Origin: Chelativorans sp. YIM 93263
Lineage (GTDB): Bacteria > Pseudomonadota > Alphaproteobacteria > Rhizobiales > Rhizobiaceae
Reading direction: 5' to 3'
DNA length: 64,000 nucleotides
Assembly (NCBI RefSeq): GCF_028767125.1
Contig: NZ_JAKCWP010000006.1
Span: 124,001 to 188,000, forward strand
Shown here in pieces: positions 7,882 to 16,826 of the stretch. The position numbers and the translations under genes were made by a program. Every line of letters starts with the position of its first letter. Positions within the stretch are counted from its first letter, which is position 1. The notes beneath the pieces were generated by a model that saw nothing but the letters and a program-made list of their open reading frames with translations, had not been told where the DNA came from and searched no databases.

Positions 7882-8793
7882 ATGAAGTCGCCTTTCCGCG
7901 CACTCTCCTCCATCATAGGCCAGGGCCCCTGCGTATTCTTCTCGGCCCTGCTTTTGAGCGCACACGCCTGGGCCGCCGAAGATTTGCCGCAACCGTTCGA
8001 GGACCCTTCCAGACTGGTTGTCATAGGCGGCTCCCTGACGGAGATCGTCTATGCGCTTGGCGAGGAGGAAAATCTGGTGGCGCGAGACTCCACCAGCACT
8101 TTCCCGCCCGAGGCGGCAGAATTGCCCGATATCGGCTATATGCGTCAGCTTTCGCCCGAGGGGGTTCTGTCAGTCTCCCCGACAGCCATTCTCGCGCTGG
8201 AAGGAAGCGGTCCGCCCGAAACGGTGGACGTGCTGGAAAAGGCCAGCGTACCGATGGTGATCGTGCCGGAAAGCTTCCACCGCGAAGGTATATTGGACAA
8301 GATCCGCTTCGTTGGCGCGGCCCTCAATGCGCAGGATGAAGCGGAGGAGCTTGCAGCCGACGTATCGCAGGAAATAGCTGCCGCACAGCGGCAGACCGAA
8401 AACGTTACCGAGCGCAAACGCGTGCTGTTCGTTCTCAGCATGGAAGGCGGGCGCCTGCTCGCCTCCGGCACGGGCACCGCCGCTGACGGGATCATCGCCA
8501 TGGCCGGCGGCATCAATGCGGTCGGTGTCTTTCCCGGTTACAAGCAGCTTACCGACGAGGCGGTCGTCGAGGCGCGTCCGGACGTCGTGCTGTTGATGGA
8601 TCGCGGGGGCGATTTCGATACGGGCGACGAGGAGCTGTTTGCAAACCCGGCGCTTGCCGGCACACCGGCCGGGCAGAACAAGGCCGTCGTGCGCATGGAC
8701 GGCAGCTACCTGCTCGGCTTCGGTCCGCGCACGGCTGGCGCTGTCCGCGATCTGGCCACCGCGCTTTACGATACGAAGACGTTGGCAAACTGA
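7882..8793 (+). CDS. hmuT: Periplasmic haem-binding protein HmuT
   Basis: A 303-residue cluster-A substrate-binding protein with a signal peptide ending near residue 31 (HAWAAE). The start VVIGGSLTEIVYALGEEENL and the segment DIGYMRQLSPEGVLSVSPT are characteristic; the tyrosine of GYMRQLS aligns with the haem-ligating Tyr of ShuT/HmuT. It delivers haem to HmuU. A good ribosome-binding site (AGGAGTAGTGAA) precedes ATG 7882, and the stop lies 4 bp before hmuU. Confidence 0.93.
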   Translation: MKSPFRALSSIIGQGPCVFFSALLLSAHAWAAEDLPQPFEDPSRLVVIGGSLTEIVYALGEEENLVARDSTSTFPPEAAELPDIGYMRQLSPEGVLSVSPTAILALEGSGPPETVDVLEKASVPMVIVPESFHREGILDKIRFVGAALNAQDEAEELAADVSQEIAAAQRQTENVTERKRVLFVLSMEGGRLLASGTGTAADGIIAMAGGINAVGVFPGYKQLTDEAVVEARPDVVLLMDRGGDFDTGDEELFANPALAGTPAGQNKAVVRMDGSYLLGFGPRTAGAVRDLATALYDTKTLAN

Positions 8794-8797
8794 AGCC

Positions 8798-9889
8798 ATG
8801 GCAATGCAAATGCTCCTCTCGCGGCAACTCGCCGGGGCACCGGAAGGCGACCGCTCGGCGCTGGCGCGTCTCGTTCTGGGGCTGCTTTTGCTCCTGCTTG
8901 CCGCCGTTGCAGGGCTGAGCATTGCCACCGGCGCGTCCGATGCCTCCGCACTTTCCGTGGTCGAAAGCTGGTTCCTTGAAACCCAGGAAACCGCGCTTTC
9001 AACGCGCGACCGCCTCATCATCTATGACATCCGCCTGCCGCGCATCGTGCTCGGCATTCTGGTCGGCGCGTCACTCGCAGTATCCGGCGCGCTGATGCAG
9101 GGACTGTTCCGCAATCCGCTGGCTGATCCGGGCATCATAGGCGTGTCCGCCGGCGCCGGGCTCGGCGCCATCACCGTGATCGTACTGGGCGGTACGGTGT
9201 TGGGACCGGTGGTCGCGCTCCTGGGCATCTATACCCTGCCGCTGGCGGCATTCGCTGGCGGGCTGATAACAACCCTGCTTCTCTACCGTGTGGCAACCCG
9301 GCGCGGGCAAACCTCTGTCGCCACGATGCTTCTGGCCGGCATAGCGCTTGCTGCGCTCTCCGGCGCGCTTTCCGGCATCCTCATCTACCTTGCTGACGAC
9401 CGGCAACTGCGCGATCTCACCTTTTGGGGTCTCGGCTCCCTCGGCGGCGCCACCTGGACCAAGATCTGGGCCGCCGGCCCGATCATTCTCGCCGCGCTGG
9501 TGACGACACCCTTTCTGGCCCGGAGCCTCGATGCGCTCTCGTTGGGCGAAGCTTCCGCAAGGCATTTGGGCATACCGGTGCAACGCATGAAAGCCGCGGC
9601 GATCCTGTCTGTCGCGGCGGCCACCGGCGCGGCTGTCGCCGTGTCCGGCGGAATCGGCTTCGTCGGGATCGTCGTACCGCATCTTCTCCGGCTCATCATC
9701 GGCCCCGACCATCGCTATCTGCTTCCAGGGTCCGCGCTTTTGGGCGCGAGCCTTCTCTTGCTTGCCGATGCCGTCAGCCGCACCATCGTTGCGCCTGCGG
9801 AACTGCCTATCGGCATCGTCACAGCCGTCTTCGGCGCACCCTTTTTCCTATGGGTGCTGTTGCGCCGGCGCGACATGCTCGATTTGTGA
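8798..9889 (+). CDS. hmuU: Haem ABC transporter permease HmuU
   Basis: A 363-residue FecCD-family permease with about ten membrane segments. Signatures include IRLPRIVLGILVGASLAVSG, ALMQGLFRNPLADPGIIGVS and GGIGFVGIVVPHLLRLIIGP, the last being the coupling region. The frame is open 53 codons upstream inside hmuT, but similarity begins at MAMQMLLSRQLAG (ATG 8798). It forms the inner-membrane haem channel with HmuV. The gap to hmuV is 8 bp. Confidence 0.93.
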   Translation: MAMQMLLSRQLAGAPEGDRSALARLVLGLLLLLLAAVAGLSIATGASDASALSVVESWFLETQETALSTRDRLIIYDIRLPRIVLGILVGASLAVSGALMQGLFRNPLADPGIIGVSAGAGLGAITVIVLGGTVLGPVVALLGIYTLPLAAFAGGLITTLLLYRVATRRGQTSVATMLLAGIALAALSGALSGILIYLADDRQLRDLTFWGLGSLGGATWTKIWAAGPIILAALVTTPFLARSLDALSLGEASARHLGIPVQRMKAAAILSVAAATGAAVAVSGGIGFVGIVVPHLLRLIIGPDHRYLLPGSALLGASLLLLADAVSRTIVAPAELPIGIVTAVFGAPFFLWVLLRRRDMLDL

Positions 9890-9897
9890 GGGCGTAC

Positions 9898-10686
9898 ATG
9901 ATCGAAGCAAAGAATGTGAGCGTTTCCATTGGCCGCAAGCCTATCCTGCGGGGCGTGAACGCTTCCACCGCGCCGGGCGAGATAACGGCTATCGTCGGCC
10001 CGAACGGCTCCGGCAAATCCACGCTGATCAAGGCGCTCTCGGGGGACATAACCTATTCGGGCACAATCAGCTTCAACGGCCGGGACCTGGCCGAGATGCG
10101 CACGGGCGAGGCGGCCGCCCTGCGTGCCGTGTTGCCGCAGGCGACGACACTTTCCTTTCCCTACACGGTGCACGAGGTGGTACGGCTCGGGCTCTTGGGC
10201 GGGCGTTCGGGAGCGCCCCACGGGCTGGCAGATCTGCCCGAGCGCGCGCTCGCGCGGGTGGATCTCGCAGGATTTGCGGGCAGGTTGTATCAGGAGCTTT
10301 CCGGCGGTGAACAGCAGCGCGTTCAACTCGCACGCGTTCTCTGCCAGGTCTGGGCGCCCGTGCTGGAGGGTAGCCCGCGCTATCTCCTGCTCGACGAGCC
10401 GGTCTCCAGCCTGGACATCAAGCACCAGCTCCTGGTGATGCGCATCGCGCGCGAATTCGCCCAACAGGGCGGAGGTGTGGTCGCGGTCCTCCACGACCTC
10501 AACCTCATGGCGGCTTTCTCCGACCGAGCGATCCTCATGCAGCATGGGCAAAGCGTGGCCGCCGGCTCACCCCAGGAGGTGATGCAGGACGAACTTCTGT
10601 CGGAGGTTTTCGAGTGCCGATTAAAGGTCGGCACCGTCCCTACCGGGGTAACACCTTTCCTGTTGCCGCAGGCGGCCTCCATTTAG
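9898..10686 (+). CDS. hmuV: Haem ABC transporter ATPase HmuV
   Basis: A 262-residue ATPase: Walker A GPNGSGKST (about residues 37-45), signature ELSGGEQQRVQLAR, Walker B YLLLDEPVSSLD, and switch histidine in AVLHDLNL. The insertion CQVWAPVLEGSPR before Walker B is typical of HmuV. Start at ATG 9898, not the long upstream extension that overlaps hmuU. It ends the hmuP-S-T-U-V operon and converges with the HisD-like gene 11 bp away, with no room for an independent terminator. Confidence 0.93.
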   Translation: MIEAKNVSVSIGRKPILRGVNASTAPGEITAIVGPNGSGKSTLIKALSGDITYSGTISFNGRDLAEMRTGEAAALRAVLPQATTLSFPYTVHEVVRLGLLGGRSGAPHGLADLPERALARVDLAGFAGRLYQELSGGEQQRVQLARVLCQVWAPVLEGSPRYLLLDEPVSSLDIKHQLLVMRIAREFAQQGGGVVAVLHDLNLMAAFSDRAILMQHGQSVAAGSPQEVMQDELLSEVFECRLKVGTVPTGVTPFLLPQAASI

Positions 10687-10697
10687 GCAGCCGCTGC

Positions 10698-12044
10698 CTA
10701 TCGCCGCCCGAGCGCTTTTTCCCGTAGCGGCGAAACGGCGTTCGCGTGCCCATCGAAACCTTCGTAAACTGCGAAGCGGTGGGTATGCGGCGCCATCTCC
10801 GCATATCCCGTAGCCGAGACGTGCCCCACCGAGGCGCTCTTCATGAAATCGTAAACGCCAAGCGGCGAGCCGAACCGCGCGGCCCCCGCCGTCGGTAGGA
10901 CGGCATTCGGCCCCATGACATAATTCGCGATGGAGCCCGCCGCATGCTCGCCGAGCAGGATCTCCGAGGCATTATTGATATGGTTGAGGTGCTCGAAAGG
11001 CACCTGCGAGAGAATCTGCAGGTGTTCCGGCGCGTAATCGTTGACGAAGGCGTACGCCTCCTCAGGCGAACCGGCCAGTACGATGCCGCCATTGGTGCCA
11101 CCCAGCACTGCTCTGGAAAACTCGACGCGCCCTGCCCCCATCTCCCGCCAGTATCCGGGGATGGCTGCCCGCGCCGCCGCCGCGAAATCCGCGTCCCACG
11201 TCACCAGATAGACGGCGCTGTCCGCCCCATGCTCGGACTCGATCAGGAGGTCGAGCGCGGCGAGTTCCGGGCTCGTGGTCGCATCCGCCAGCACAATGCT
11301 CTCGCTCGGCCCCGCCGGCACACGCGAGGCGATCCGCCCCTGCAAAAACCGTTTCGCCGCGACCACCCAGGGGCTGCCCGGGCCTTCGAACTTGACGCAA
11401 CGCGGTATCGTCTCGGTGCCGTACGCCGCCGCCGCGACAGCCACCGCCCCACCGGCCTTGTAGACATGCGTGATGCCGGCAATCTCGGCCGCAACCAGCG
11501 TCGCGTCGTCTATGCCGCCATCGGGCTTGGGCGGCGTCAGCATGATCGGCTGCTTCACTCCCGCGACAACTGCGGGGATCGCCGTCATCAGTGCGACGGA
11601 AGGAAAGGAGCCCTTGCCGCGCGGCACATAGAGCGCGGCGCTGTCGACCGGCGTATGCCGCCCGCCCACGAGCACGCCCGGCCGGATCTCCTTCATCCAC
11701 ATTTCCTGCGGCCGCTGCGCCTCGTGATAGCGGCGGATATTGTCTGCCGCATATTCCAGGGTTCGGATCAGGTCCGGGTCCAAGGCGGCGCGGGCGCGCG
11801 CGAAATCCTCCGGCCCAGCGGCAATGCTCCCCGCGTCGAGGTCCGCACCATCGAATTTCCGGGCAAAGCGTATCACCGCCGCATCGCCTTCCGCGCGCAC
11901 GGCGTCCACGACCGGAGCAACCTTGTCCAGATAGTCCTGCAGGTCTTCTTCCGGACGGACGAGCAGTTCAGCCCGCTGATCCGGAGAAAGCTCCGCCAGC
12001 ACATGGAGCGCCACATCATCGGCTGTAAGGCGTTTCGCGTTCAT
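10698..12044 (-). CDS. HisD-family dehydrogenase, divergent
   Basis: A 448-residue member of the histidinol dehydrogenase superfamily, NAD-dependent enzymes that oxidise an alcohol to a carboxylate in two steps. The fold signatures are intact (VYKAGGAVAVAAAAYGTETI, VPAGPSESIVLAD, NDYAPEHLQIL with the catalytic Glu340-His341 pair). Aligned from memory with E. coli HisD, the zinc ligands Gln259, His262, Asp360 and His419 correspond to Glu269, His272, Asn374 and His433, a Gln-to-Glu and Asp-to-Asn exchange; the NH of TNHVLPT is NA here. It is the last gene of a set with a NitT/TauT importer and a dimethylformamidase-like enzyme, so a catabolic alcohol or amino-alcohol oxidation is more likely than histidine synthesis. 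Relatives include sulfopropanediol dehydrogenase (HpsN). Confidence 0.8.
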   Translation of the reverse strand: MNAKRLTADDVALHVLAELSPDQRAELLVRPEEDLQDYLDKVAPVVDAVRAEGDAAVIRFARKFDGADLDAGSIAAGPEDFARARAALDPDLIRTLEYAADNIRRYHEAQRPQEMWMKEIRPGVLVGGRHTPVDSAALYVPRGKGSFPSVALMTAIPAVVAGVKQPIMLTPPKPDGGIDDATLVAAEIAGITHVYKAGGAVAVAAAAYGTETIPRCVKFEGPGSPWVVAAKRFLQGRIASRVPAGPSESIVLADATTSPELAALDLLIESEHGADSAVYLVTWDADFAAAARAAIPGYWREMGAGRVEFSRAVLGGTNGGIVLAGSPEEAYAFVNDYAPEHLQILSQVPFEHLNHINNASEILLGEHAAGSIANYVMGPNAVLPTAGAARFGSPLGVYDFMKSASVGHVSATGYAEMAPHTHRFAVYEGFDGHANAVSPLREKALGRR

Positions 12045-12076
12045 GCCATTCCTTCCAGTGAATTGGCGAAGGCGCG

Positions 12077-12868
12077 CTACGACGCGCCTTCGATCGCCAT
12101 CATTTTCAGCGTCTCTTCGCGGATGTCATGCAGCACCCCGCGTTTCAGCTCCGCAAAGTGGGATTCGGTGATCACCTCGTAGGGCCGCGGACGCGGTATA
12201 TCGACGTTGAGGTCGTTCTTGATGCGCCCGGGCCTTGACGACAGTACCACCACCCGATCTGCCAGGAACAGCGCCTCGTCGACGTCGTGCGTCACGAAAA
12301 GAACCGTCGATTTGTGCTCATCCCAGACCTTGAGCAGAAGCTCCTGCATCATGCCTCGCGTCTGTGCGTCGAGTGCGCCGAAGGGCTCGTCCATCAAAAG
12401 CACGGACGGGCGGTAGACCAGCGCCCGCGCAATGGCGACGCGCTGGCGCATTCCGCCGGAGAGCTGCTTCGGCAGCGCCTTCTCGAACCCGGCGAGCCCA
12501 ACGGTCTGAATGTATTCCGAAACAAGCTCGCGCCGCTCGGCACGGCCCATCCGGCTCTTCTCCAGCGCGAAGTCGATGTTACGCTCCACCGTCATCCACT
12601 CGAAGAGCGAGTAATTCTGGAAGACGAAACCGCGGTCGCGGCCAGGCCCGATGATCGGCCTGTCGTCCAGAAGAAGCGTGCCGGATGTGGGCTCGGTAAG
12701 GCCGCCGACGATCGACAACAACGTCGATTTTCCGCAGCCCGAGGTCCCCACGATGGCCACGAACTCGTTCGTCGCCACGTCGAGGTTGAGCCCATCGATA
12801 ACGGTGAGCGGACCGCCCTCGGCCTCGAACACCATGTTGAGGTCGCGTATGGACAGTTTCGGTTTCAT
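12077..12868 (-). CDS. NitT/TauT-family ABC transporter ATPase
   Basis: A 263-residue ATPase of the SsuB/TauB/ThiZ group: Walker A GTSGCGKST, Q-loop FVFQNYSLFEWMTV, signature QLSGGMRQRVAIAR, Walker B VLLMDEPFGALD, and H-loop FVTHDVDEALFLADR. ATG 12868 overlaps the permease stop by 4 bp (ATGA), a sign of translational coupling; a longer frame upstream overlaps the permease and is rejected. It energises uptake of the compound bound by the solute-binding protein of this operon. Confidence 0.9.
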   Translation of the reverse strand: MKPKLSIRDLNMVFEAEGGPLTVIDGLNLDVATNEFVAIVGTSGCGKSTLLSIVGGLTEPTSGTLLLDDRPIIGPGRDRGFVFQNYSLFEWMTVERNIDFALEKSRMGRAERRELVSEYIQTVGLAGFEKALPKQLSGGMRQRVAIARALVYRPSVLLMDEPFGALDAQTRGMMQELLLKVWDEHKSTVLFVTHDVDEALFLADRVVVLSSRPGRIKNDLNVDIPRPRPYEVITESHFAELKRGVLHDIREETLKMMAIEGAS

Positions 12869-13668
12869 CGCGTCGTCTCCGCCCAGCCGAACATCTTTCG
12901 TCCGCCGACCTTGAACAGATAATCGGTGGCGAAGCCGAGAAGGCCGATAAAGATCGTCCCGAAGATAATCGTATCGGTTGCGAAATAGCGCTGCGCATCC
13001 ATGATGCGCCGCCCCAGCCCGTCCTGTGCGGCGACGAGCTCCGCAACCACCAGATAGGTCCATGTCCAGCCGATCGTGATCCGGAACGTATCCCAGATTC
13101 CCGGCATGGAGGCAGGCAGGACGATGCGCCGGAGGATCTCGCCATTGGAGAAACCGAGCGTCTGACCGGCCCTGATGAGGGTCATGTCGACGGCTTTGGT
13201 GTTGTTCATGATCATCAGCACCTGCTGGAAAAATGTGCCAATGAACAGGATCAGGATTTTCTGCGCATCACCGATGCCCGCCCACAAGATGGAAAGCGGG
13301 ATCAGCGCCACCACCGGCATGTAGCGGATGGTGGAAACGAGTGGTTCCAGCGCGCCTTCGACAAGCCGATAATTCCCCATCAAAATGCCGATGGGAAGAG
13401 CTAGCACCGTAGCAGCGGACCACCCTGCAACGATCCGGTAGATCGAGACGGAGGCGTCGCGCCAGAGGATGCCCTCCTCGATCTGCCGCCATCCTTCCGC
13501 GACGACCGATTGCGGCGAGGGAAGGAAAAGTGGCCGGACATAGCCGGCCGTCGTCACCCACCACCAGGCGATCAGCAGAACGAGTGGAAACGCGATGCTC
13601 GCGCCGACATATAGCCGGCGCGAGATCGGCGCCCTGAGGCGCATGAGTGAAGAGCTTCTCCGTGTCAT
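12865..13668 (-). CDS. NitT/TauT-family ABC permease
   Basis: A 267-residue inner-membrane protein of the BPD_transp_1 fold with about six membrane segments. The EAA-like loop is in AGQTLGFSNGEILRRIVLPA, followed by SMPGIWDTFRITIGWTWTYL. It overlaps both neighbours by 4 bp (ATGA), so the binding protein, permease and ATPase are translated as a unit. The substrate is unknown; related importers carry taurine, alkanesulfonates, nitrate, bicarbonate, riboflavin or thiamine precursors. Confidence 0.9.
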   Translation of the reverse strand: MTRRSSSLMRLRAPISRRLYVGASIAFPLVLLIAWWWVTTAGYVRPLFLPSPQSVVAEGWRQIEEGILWRDASVSIYRIVAGWSAATVLALPIGILMGNYRLVEGALEPLVSTIRYMPVVALIPLSILWAGIGDAQKILILFIGTFFQQVLMIMNNTKAVDMTLIRAGQTLGFSNGEILRRIVLPASMPGIWDTFRITIGWTWTYLVVAELVAAQDGLGRRIMDAQRYFATDTIIFGTIFIGLLGFATDYLFKVGGRKMFGWAETTR

Positions 13669-14624
13669 TCCGCCGCCAGATCGACAATGGATGTGTCCAG
13701 CGCCTCCGAGACATTCGGATAGCTCGGGACGTTATCCGGGTTGATCTCCATCATGATGGAGCCAATGGAGTCATAGGCCTCCTGGAAAGGGCCGGAGAAC
13801 TGTTCGATATTCTCCTCGAGATTGAACAGGCGCACGCCCTCGAACGCCACCTGGAATTGGTCAATGGGGCTGCCGACAGCATTGGCGATGATCTGTCCGC
13901 CCTCGTCCGGATTATCACGGATGAAGGAGACCGCGTCGTCCCAAGCCTTTACTATGGCCGCCAACGTGTCCTTGTTCTCTTCGATGTAGGACGTTTCTGC
14001 CACGAGCAGATCGCTGATCAGACCAGGTGCGGCGCTGGCGTCATAGATCACCTTAAAGTTGTTGTCCTCGGCAAGAGCCGTCGAGATATAGGGTTCGTAG
14101 GACACCGCGGCATCCACACGGCCGGCAATGGCTGCCAGACCCGCCTCGGAGGCGCCCATCGGCACCGGATCGATATCGTCGATCGACAGATCGTTCTCGC
14201 GCAGCGCATAATTGAGCAGAAGGTCGCTCGTCGCGCCCAATTCATACGCAACGCTCTTGCCCTCGAGATCGGAGACGCTGTCGACGCCCTCACCAGCGAT
14301 GATCGCATCGGCTTCGTAGGCGGCGTCCATGATCATGAAGCCCTTTAGCTCGATGCCGCTGTTCAGGAGGTTGATCATGGTGTTGGTGGCCGCGGCCTGA
14401 ACCTCGATGTTGCCGCTGACCAGCGCCGCATTGACGTCCTGGTCCCAGTTGAAGTTGATAAGTTCGACCTCGACACCACGATCTTCGAAATAACCTTTCT
14501 CGGCGGCGACCCACAGAGGCCCGTAACCGAGCCACGGCTGAAGACCGATGCGGACGGGCTCGGCCGAAGCCATCGAGACCGTCGCGGACGTTGCCAGCAA
14601 GGCAAAAAGCAGTTTCTTGAGCAT
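13665..14624 (-). CDS. NitT/TauT-type periplasmic binding protein
   Basis: A 319-residue protein with a signal peptide (MLKKLLFALLATSATVSMASA, cleavage near residue 21). The mature start EPVRIGLQPWLGYGPLWVAA and EKGYFEDRGVEVELINF are typical of the SsuA/ThiY group. Hinge motifs such as GVDSVSDLEGKSVAYELGAT follow. It captures the substrate for the adjacent permease and ATPase. It starts 28 bp after the dimethylformamidase-like gene in the same direction, which suggests the imported compound is, or yields, that enzyme's substrate. Confidence 0.88.
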   Translation of the reverse strand: MLKKLLFALLATSATVSMASAEPVRIGLQPWLGYGPLWVAAEKGYFEDRGVEVELINFNWDQDVNAALVSGNIEVQAAATNTMINLLNSGIELKGFMIMDAAYEADAIIAGEGVDSVSDLEGKSVAYELGATSDLLLNYALRENDLSIDDIDPVPMGASEAGLAAIAGRVDAAVSYEPYISTALAEDNNFKVIYDASAAPGLISDLLVAETSYIEENKDTLAAIVKAWDDAVSFIRDNPDEGGQIIANAVGSPIDQFQVAFEGVRLFNLEENIEQFSGPFQEAYDSIGSIMMEINPDNVPSYPNVSEALDTSIVDLAAE

Positions 14625-14652
14625 TTTCGTGTTCTCCTCTTTCGTTTGGTTT

Positions 14653-16701
14653 TCAGTTTTTGGCCGCCTGCCCCTGCGACAGGCGGCGGAGCAGGTTGCA
14701 GGTTATCCGCCCTACGTCGTTCATTCGTCCGTTTTCCGGCAGCGCACCGCACCAGGCGACCGAGCTTGCCGAGAAGATTATCGCGCCGTTGGGCAGATGT
14801 CGCAGGGTCATCTCGGCGCAGCGGCGTTCCGCTTCTTCCGTTTCGCCGCCCGAATACCAGCGCGTGGGATCGTGAAGATAGCTTTGCGGAAAACCATCGG
14901 CCCGCGCAATCACCAGCGTGTCGGGATGTGTGCCCAGATGCAGGTCAGTTGCGTCAACCTCGTAACCCGCCGCCCCGCCGAGCACCATGCCTTCCCCGCC
15001 GAAGTTCTCGCCGCCAACCCCTTCGAAAAGCCAGGTGCATTCGGGCCGCCGGCTCTCCTCCGTGCGGGTAAAGCTCCGGGCCGCCTCAAACCCCATCAGC
15101 GAAATCGCGACACCCACCAGCGAAAACTCGCCGCGCCCGCGGTGGCGCAGGAAGCCGCCGGGCTCATTGGTGATGGAAAGCGCCTGCTCGGCGACGGAGC
15201 CATCCCAGGTACGCCCCGCTTCCAGCGGTGAGCGCCTGAGCTCCATCAGATCCCCATCGAAGGCAGCAGTATTGGCAAACCCATTTCCTCCGAGATAGGC
15301 GATGCTGCCGCCAGCCGCGGTAAATGCACGTATCGCCTCTTCCATCTCAACTGACATGTATTCGGGATGGCTTCCCGTCATCAGCGCCTGATGGCCTTCG
15401 AGGCAGGCCAGACCGTCCGCATGCAGGTCATGGTCGGTCACGAGATCGAAGGCGATCCCGTTCTCATGACAAAACCGCAGCAGATGGAGATCGACCGGCA
15501 GATTGTGCGGACAGCCGCACAGCGGATAACGGTAGTCATCGCGCAGCGTCCCCTTGGGCTTCCTGTAGGAGGTGATCGACACACCGCTCAGGTCGTTGTG
15601 ATAATCGTAAAGCGAGCGCAACCCGTTCTCGCGGGCGAAGACATGGCCCCGGTCGCTGCATTTCCACTCGAAAAGATGCGGCGGCAAAGCTTCGTCTGCA
15701 TAGGCGAGATAGGTGGCCGTAGGCACGAGAAAGACAATGGGTGCCTTGGGCCGGCTGGAGCGGACGAAGAAAACGATCCGCTCGGATCCCTGCCGGGTCG
15801 CGACCTCGAAGGCATAGATGCCGGGCTCCGCCTCTTCCGGAACTTCCGCCCGGAACGAAGCCGGCCACTCCAGCGGTGCCATATCGTCGTCGTGGCAATG
15901 CACGGCGTCGTAATGATCCGGCACGAGACGCGGATCAAAGCTGCTCCCGTCCCATCGGGGTGACGTGACGCAGAAGGTAGGCTGGTTGAGAATGTCGAGC
16001 TTCGGCCCCGCCCCGCCCTCGGGCGCAAGGGCGCCGTGATGCAGCCGCGTCGGAAAGCGCCATAAGTAATCGCCTCCATTCGCCTGTAGACGGATCCGCC
16101 CCCATTTCGCGTTGAGCGTCGGCGCGTCCTCATCCGCCGAACTGCCGAAGAGAACCGGCTCGGGAGACGCATTCTGTGGGATCGGATCAAGGGAACGCTC
16201 CCACCGCCACGGCGCCAGCCGGTCGTGCGAGCGCGCCGATAGGCGCAACCCCCCGTCACCCCAGACGAGATCGAAATCGATCCAGACATTTTGGGGAACA
16301 GGTTCCGGGCCAAGCAGAAGTCGGCCACCGGTCTTCAGCGAAAGAGCGCCATCCTCCAATTCCAGGCGCAACTCCCCGACCGCAAGGACGGTCCGGCGGC
16401 CCGGATTGTGTGTCAATAAGAGCTCGAAGGCGATCGCCCGCACCGCTCCGGCTTTCGCCATCTCTCCCGCGCTCAAGCGCAGATACGAGCCCTGCTCGAA
16501 AGTGCGATGCGCTGGCTTCTCCAATTCTGAAACGGGCCAGTCGACCCGCTTTTCATCCGGCAGATCGAGGCGCAAGACACGCACGGCCTCGACAGGAGCC
16601 GCGCTGGAGAGGTGAAGGTCTAGCACCGCGCCGGACCGCACGCTCCATGGCGTGGTGTAGCCCGCCACGGGCATGGCATCGTGGGCGACCGCGCGCCTCA
16701 T
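14653..16701 (-). CDS. N,N-dimethylformamidase large-subunit homologue
   Basis: A 682-residue protein whose C-terminal two thirds match the dimethylformamidase beta-subunit-like domain: LVPTATYLAYAD (about 325-336), SLYDYHND (363-370), DLVTDHDLHADG (419-430), then MTGSHPEYMSVEMEEAIRAF (441-460). In the characterised DMF hydrolase a tyrosine in the HxEY segment is one ligand of a mononuclear iron with a second Tyr and a Glu; Tyr448 is the candidate here, the others cannot be assigned by eye. The N-terminal 220 residues look like a jelly-roll module. No gene for the small alpha subunit lies nearby. It leads a likely operon with a NitT/TauT importer and HisD-like dehydrogenase and faces a LuxR regulator. 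Substrate inferred to be an amide, not necessarily DMF. Confidence 0.8.
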   Translation of the reverse strand: MRRAVAHDAMPVAGYTTPWSVRSGAVLDLHLSSAAPVEAVRVLRLDLPDEKRVDWPVSELEKPAHRTFEQGSYLRLSAGEMAKAGAVRAIAFELLLTHNPGRRTVLAVGELRLELEDGALSLKTGGRLLLGPEPVPQNVWIDFDLVWGDGGLRLSARSHDRLAPWRWERSLDPIPQNASPEPVLFGSSADEDAPTLNAKWGRIRLQANGGDYLWRFPTRLHHGALAPEGGAGPKLDILNQPTFCVTSPRWDGSSFDPRLVPDHYDAVHCHDDDMAPLEWPASFRAEVPEEAEPGIYAFEVATRQGSERIVFFVRSSRPKAPIVFLVPTATYLAYADEALPPHLFEWKCSDRGHVFARENGLRSLYDYHNDLSGVSITSYRKPKGTLRDDYRYPLCGCPHNLPVDLHLLRFCHENGIAFDLVTDHDLHADGLACLEGHQALMTGSHPEYMSVEMEEAIRAFTAAGGSIAYLGGNGFANTAAFDGDLMELRRSPLEAGRTWDGSVAEQALSITNEPGGFLRHRGRGEFSLVGVAISLMGFEAARSFTRTEESRRPECTWLFEGVGGENFGGEGMVLGGAAGYEVDATDLHLGTHPDTLVIARADGFPQSYLHDPTRWYSGGETEEAERRCAEMTLRHLPNGAIIFSASSVAWCGALPENGRMNDVGRITCNLLRRLSQGQAAKN

Positions 16702-16741
16702 CGGATGCGCCTTTGCAATGGCTGCAGCTTCGGCATAACCG

Positions 16742-16812
16742 AATACCCCTCGAAGTGCTGCATCACACGCTATAAAAACAACGATAAGGGGTATATACCT
16801 CCATCGGGGTAT
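16742..16812. promoter_or_regulatory. Repeated GGGGTAT sites in divergent promoter
   Basis: Between the dimethylformamidase-like gene and the LuxR gene, ataccccT (16743-16750, inverted), the near-palindrome ggggtatatacctc (16788-16801, one mismatch) and ggggtat (16806-16812) share one core. A LuxR-type activator of the divergent genes could bind here. Confidence 0.4.
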
Positions 16813-16826
16813 GGGAGAACGCAGGG

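Noticed and set aside
10698-12044. Assignment of this gene as histidine-biosynthetic hisD
   Set aside because: Zinc-ligand changes and the importer/hydrolase neighbourhood argue for a catabolic paralogue; no other his gene is near.
10944-12182. A 412-codon plus-strand frame opposite the HisD-like gene
   Set aside because: Shadow frame without recognisable domain.
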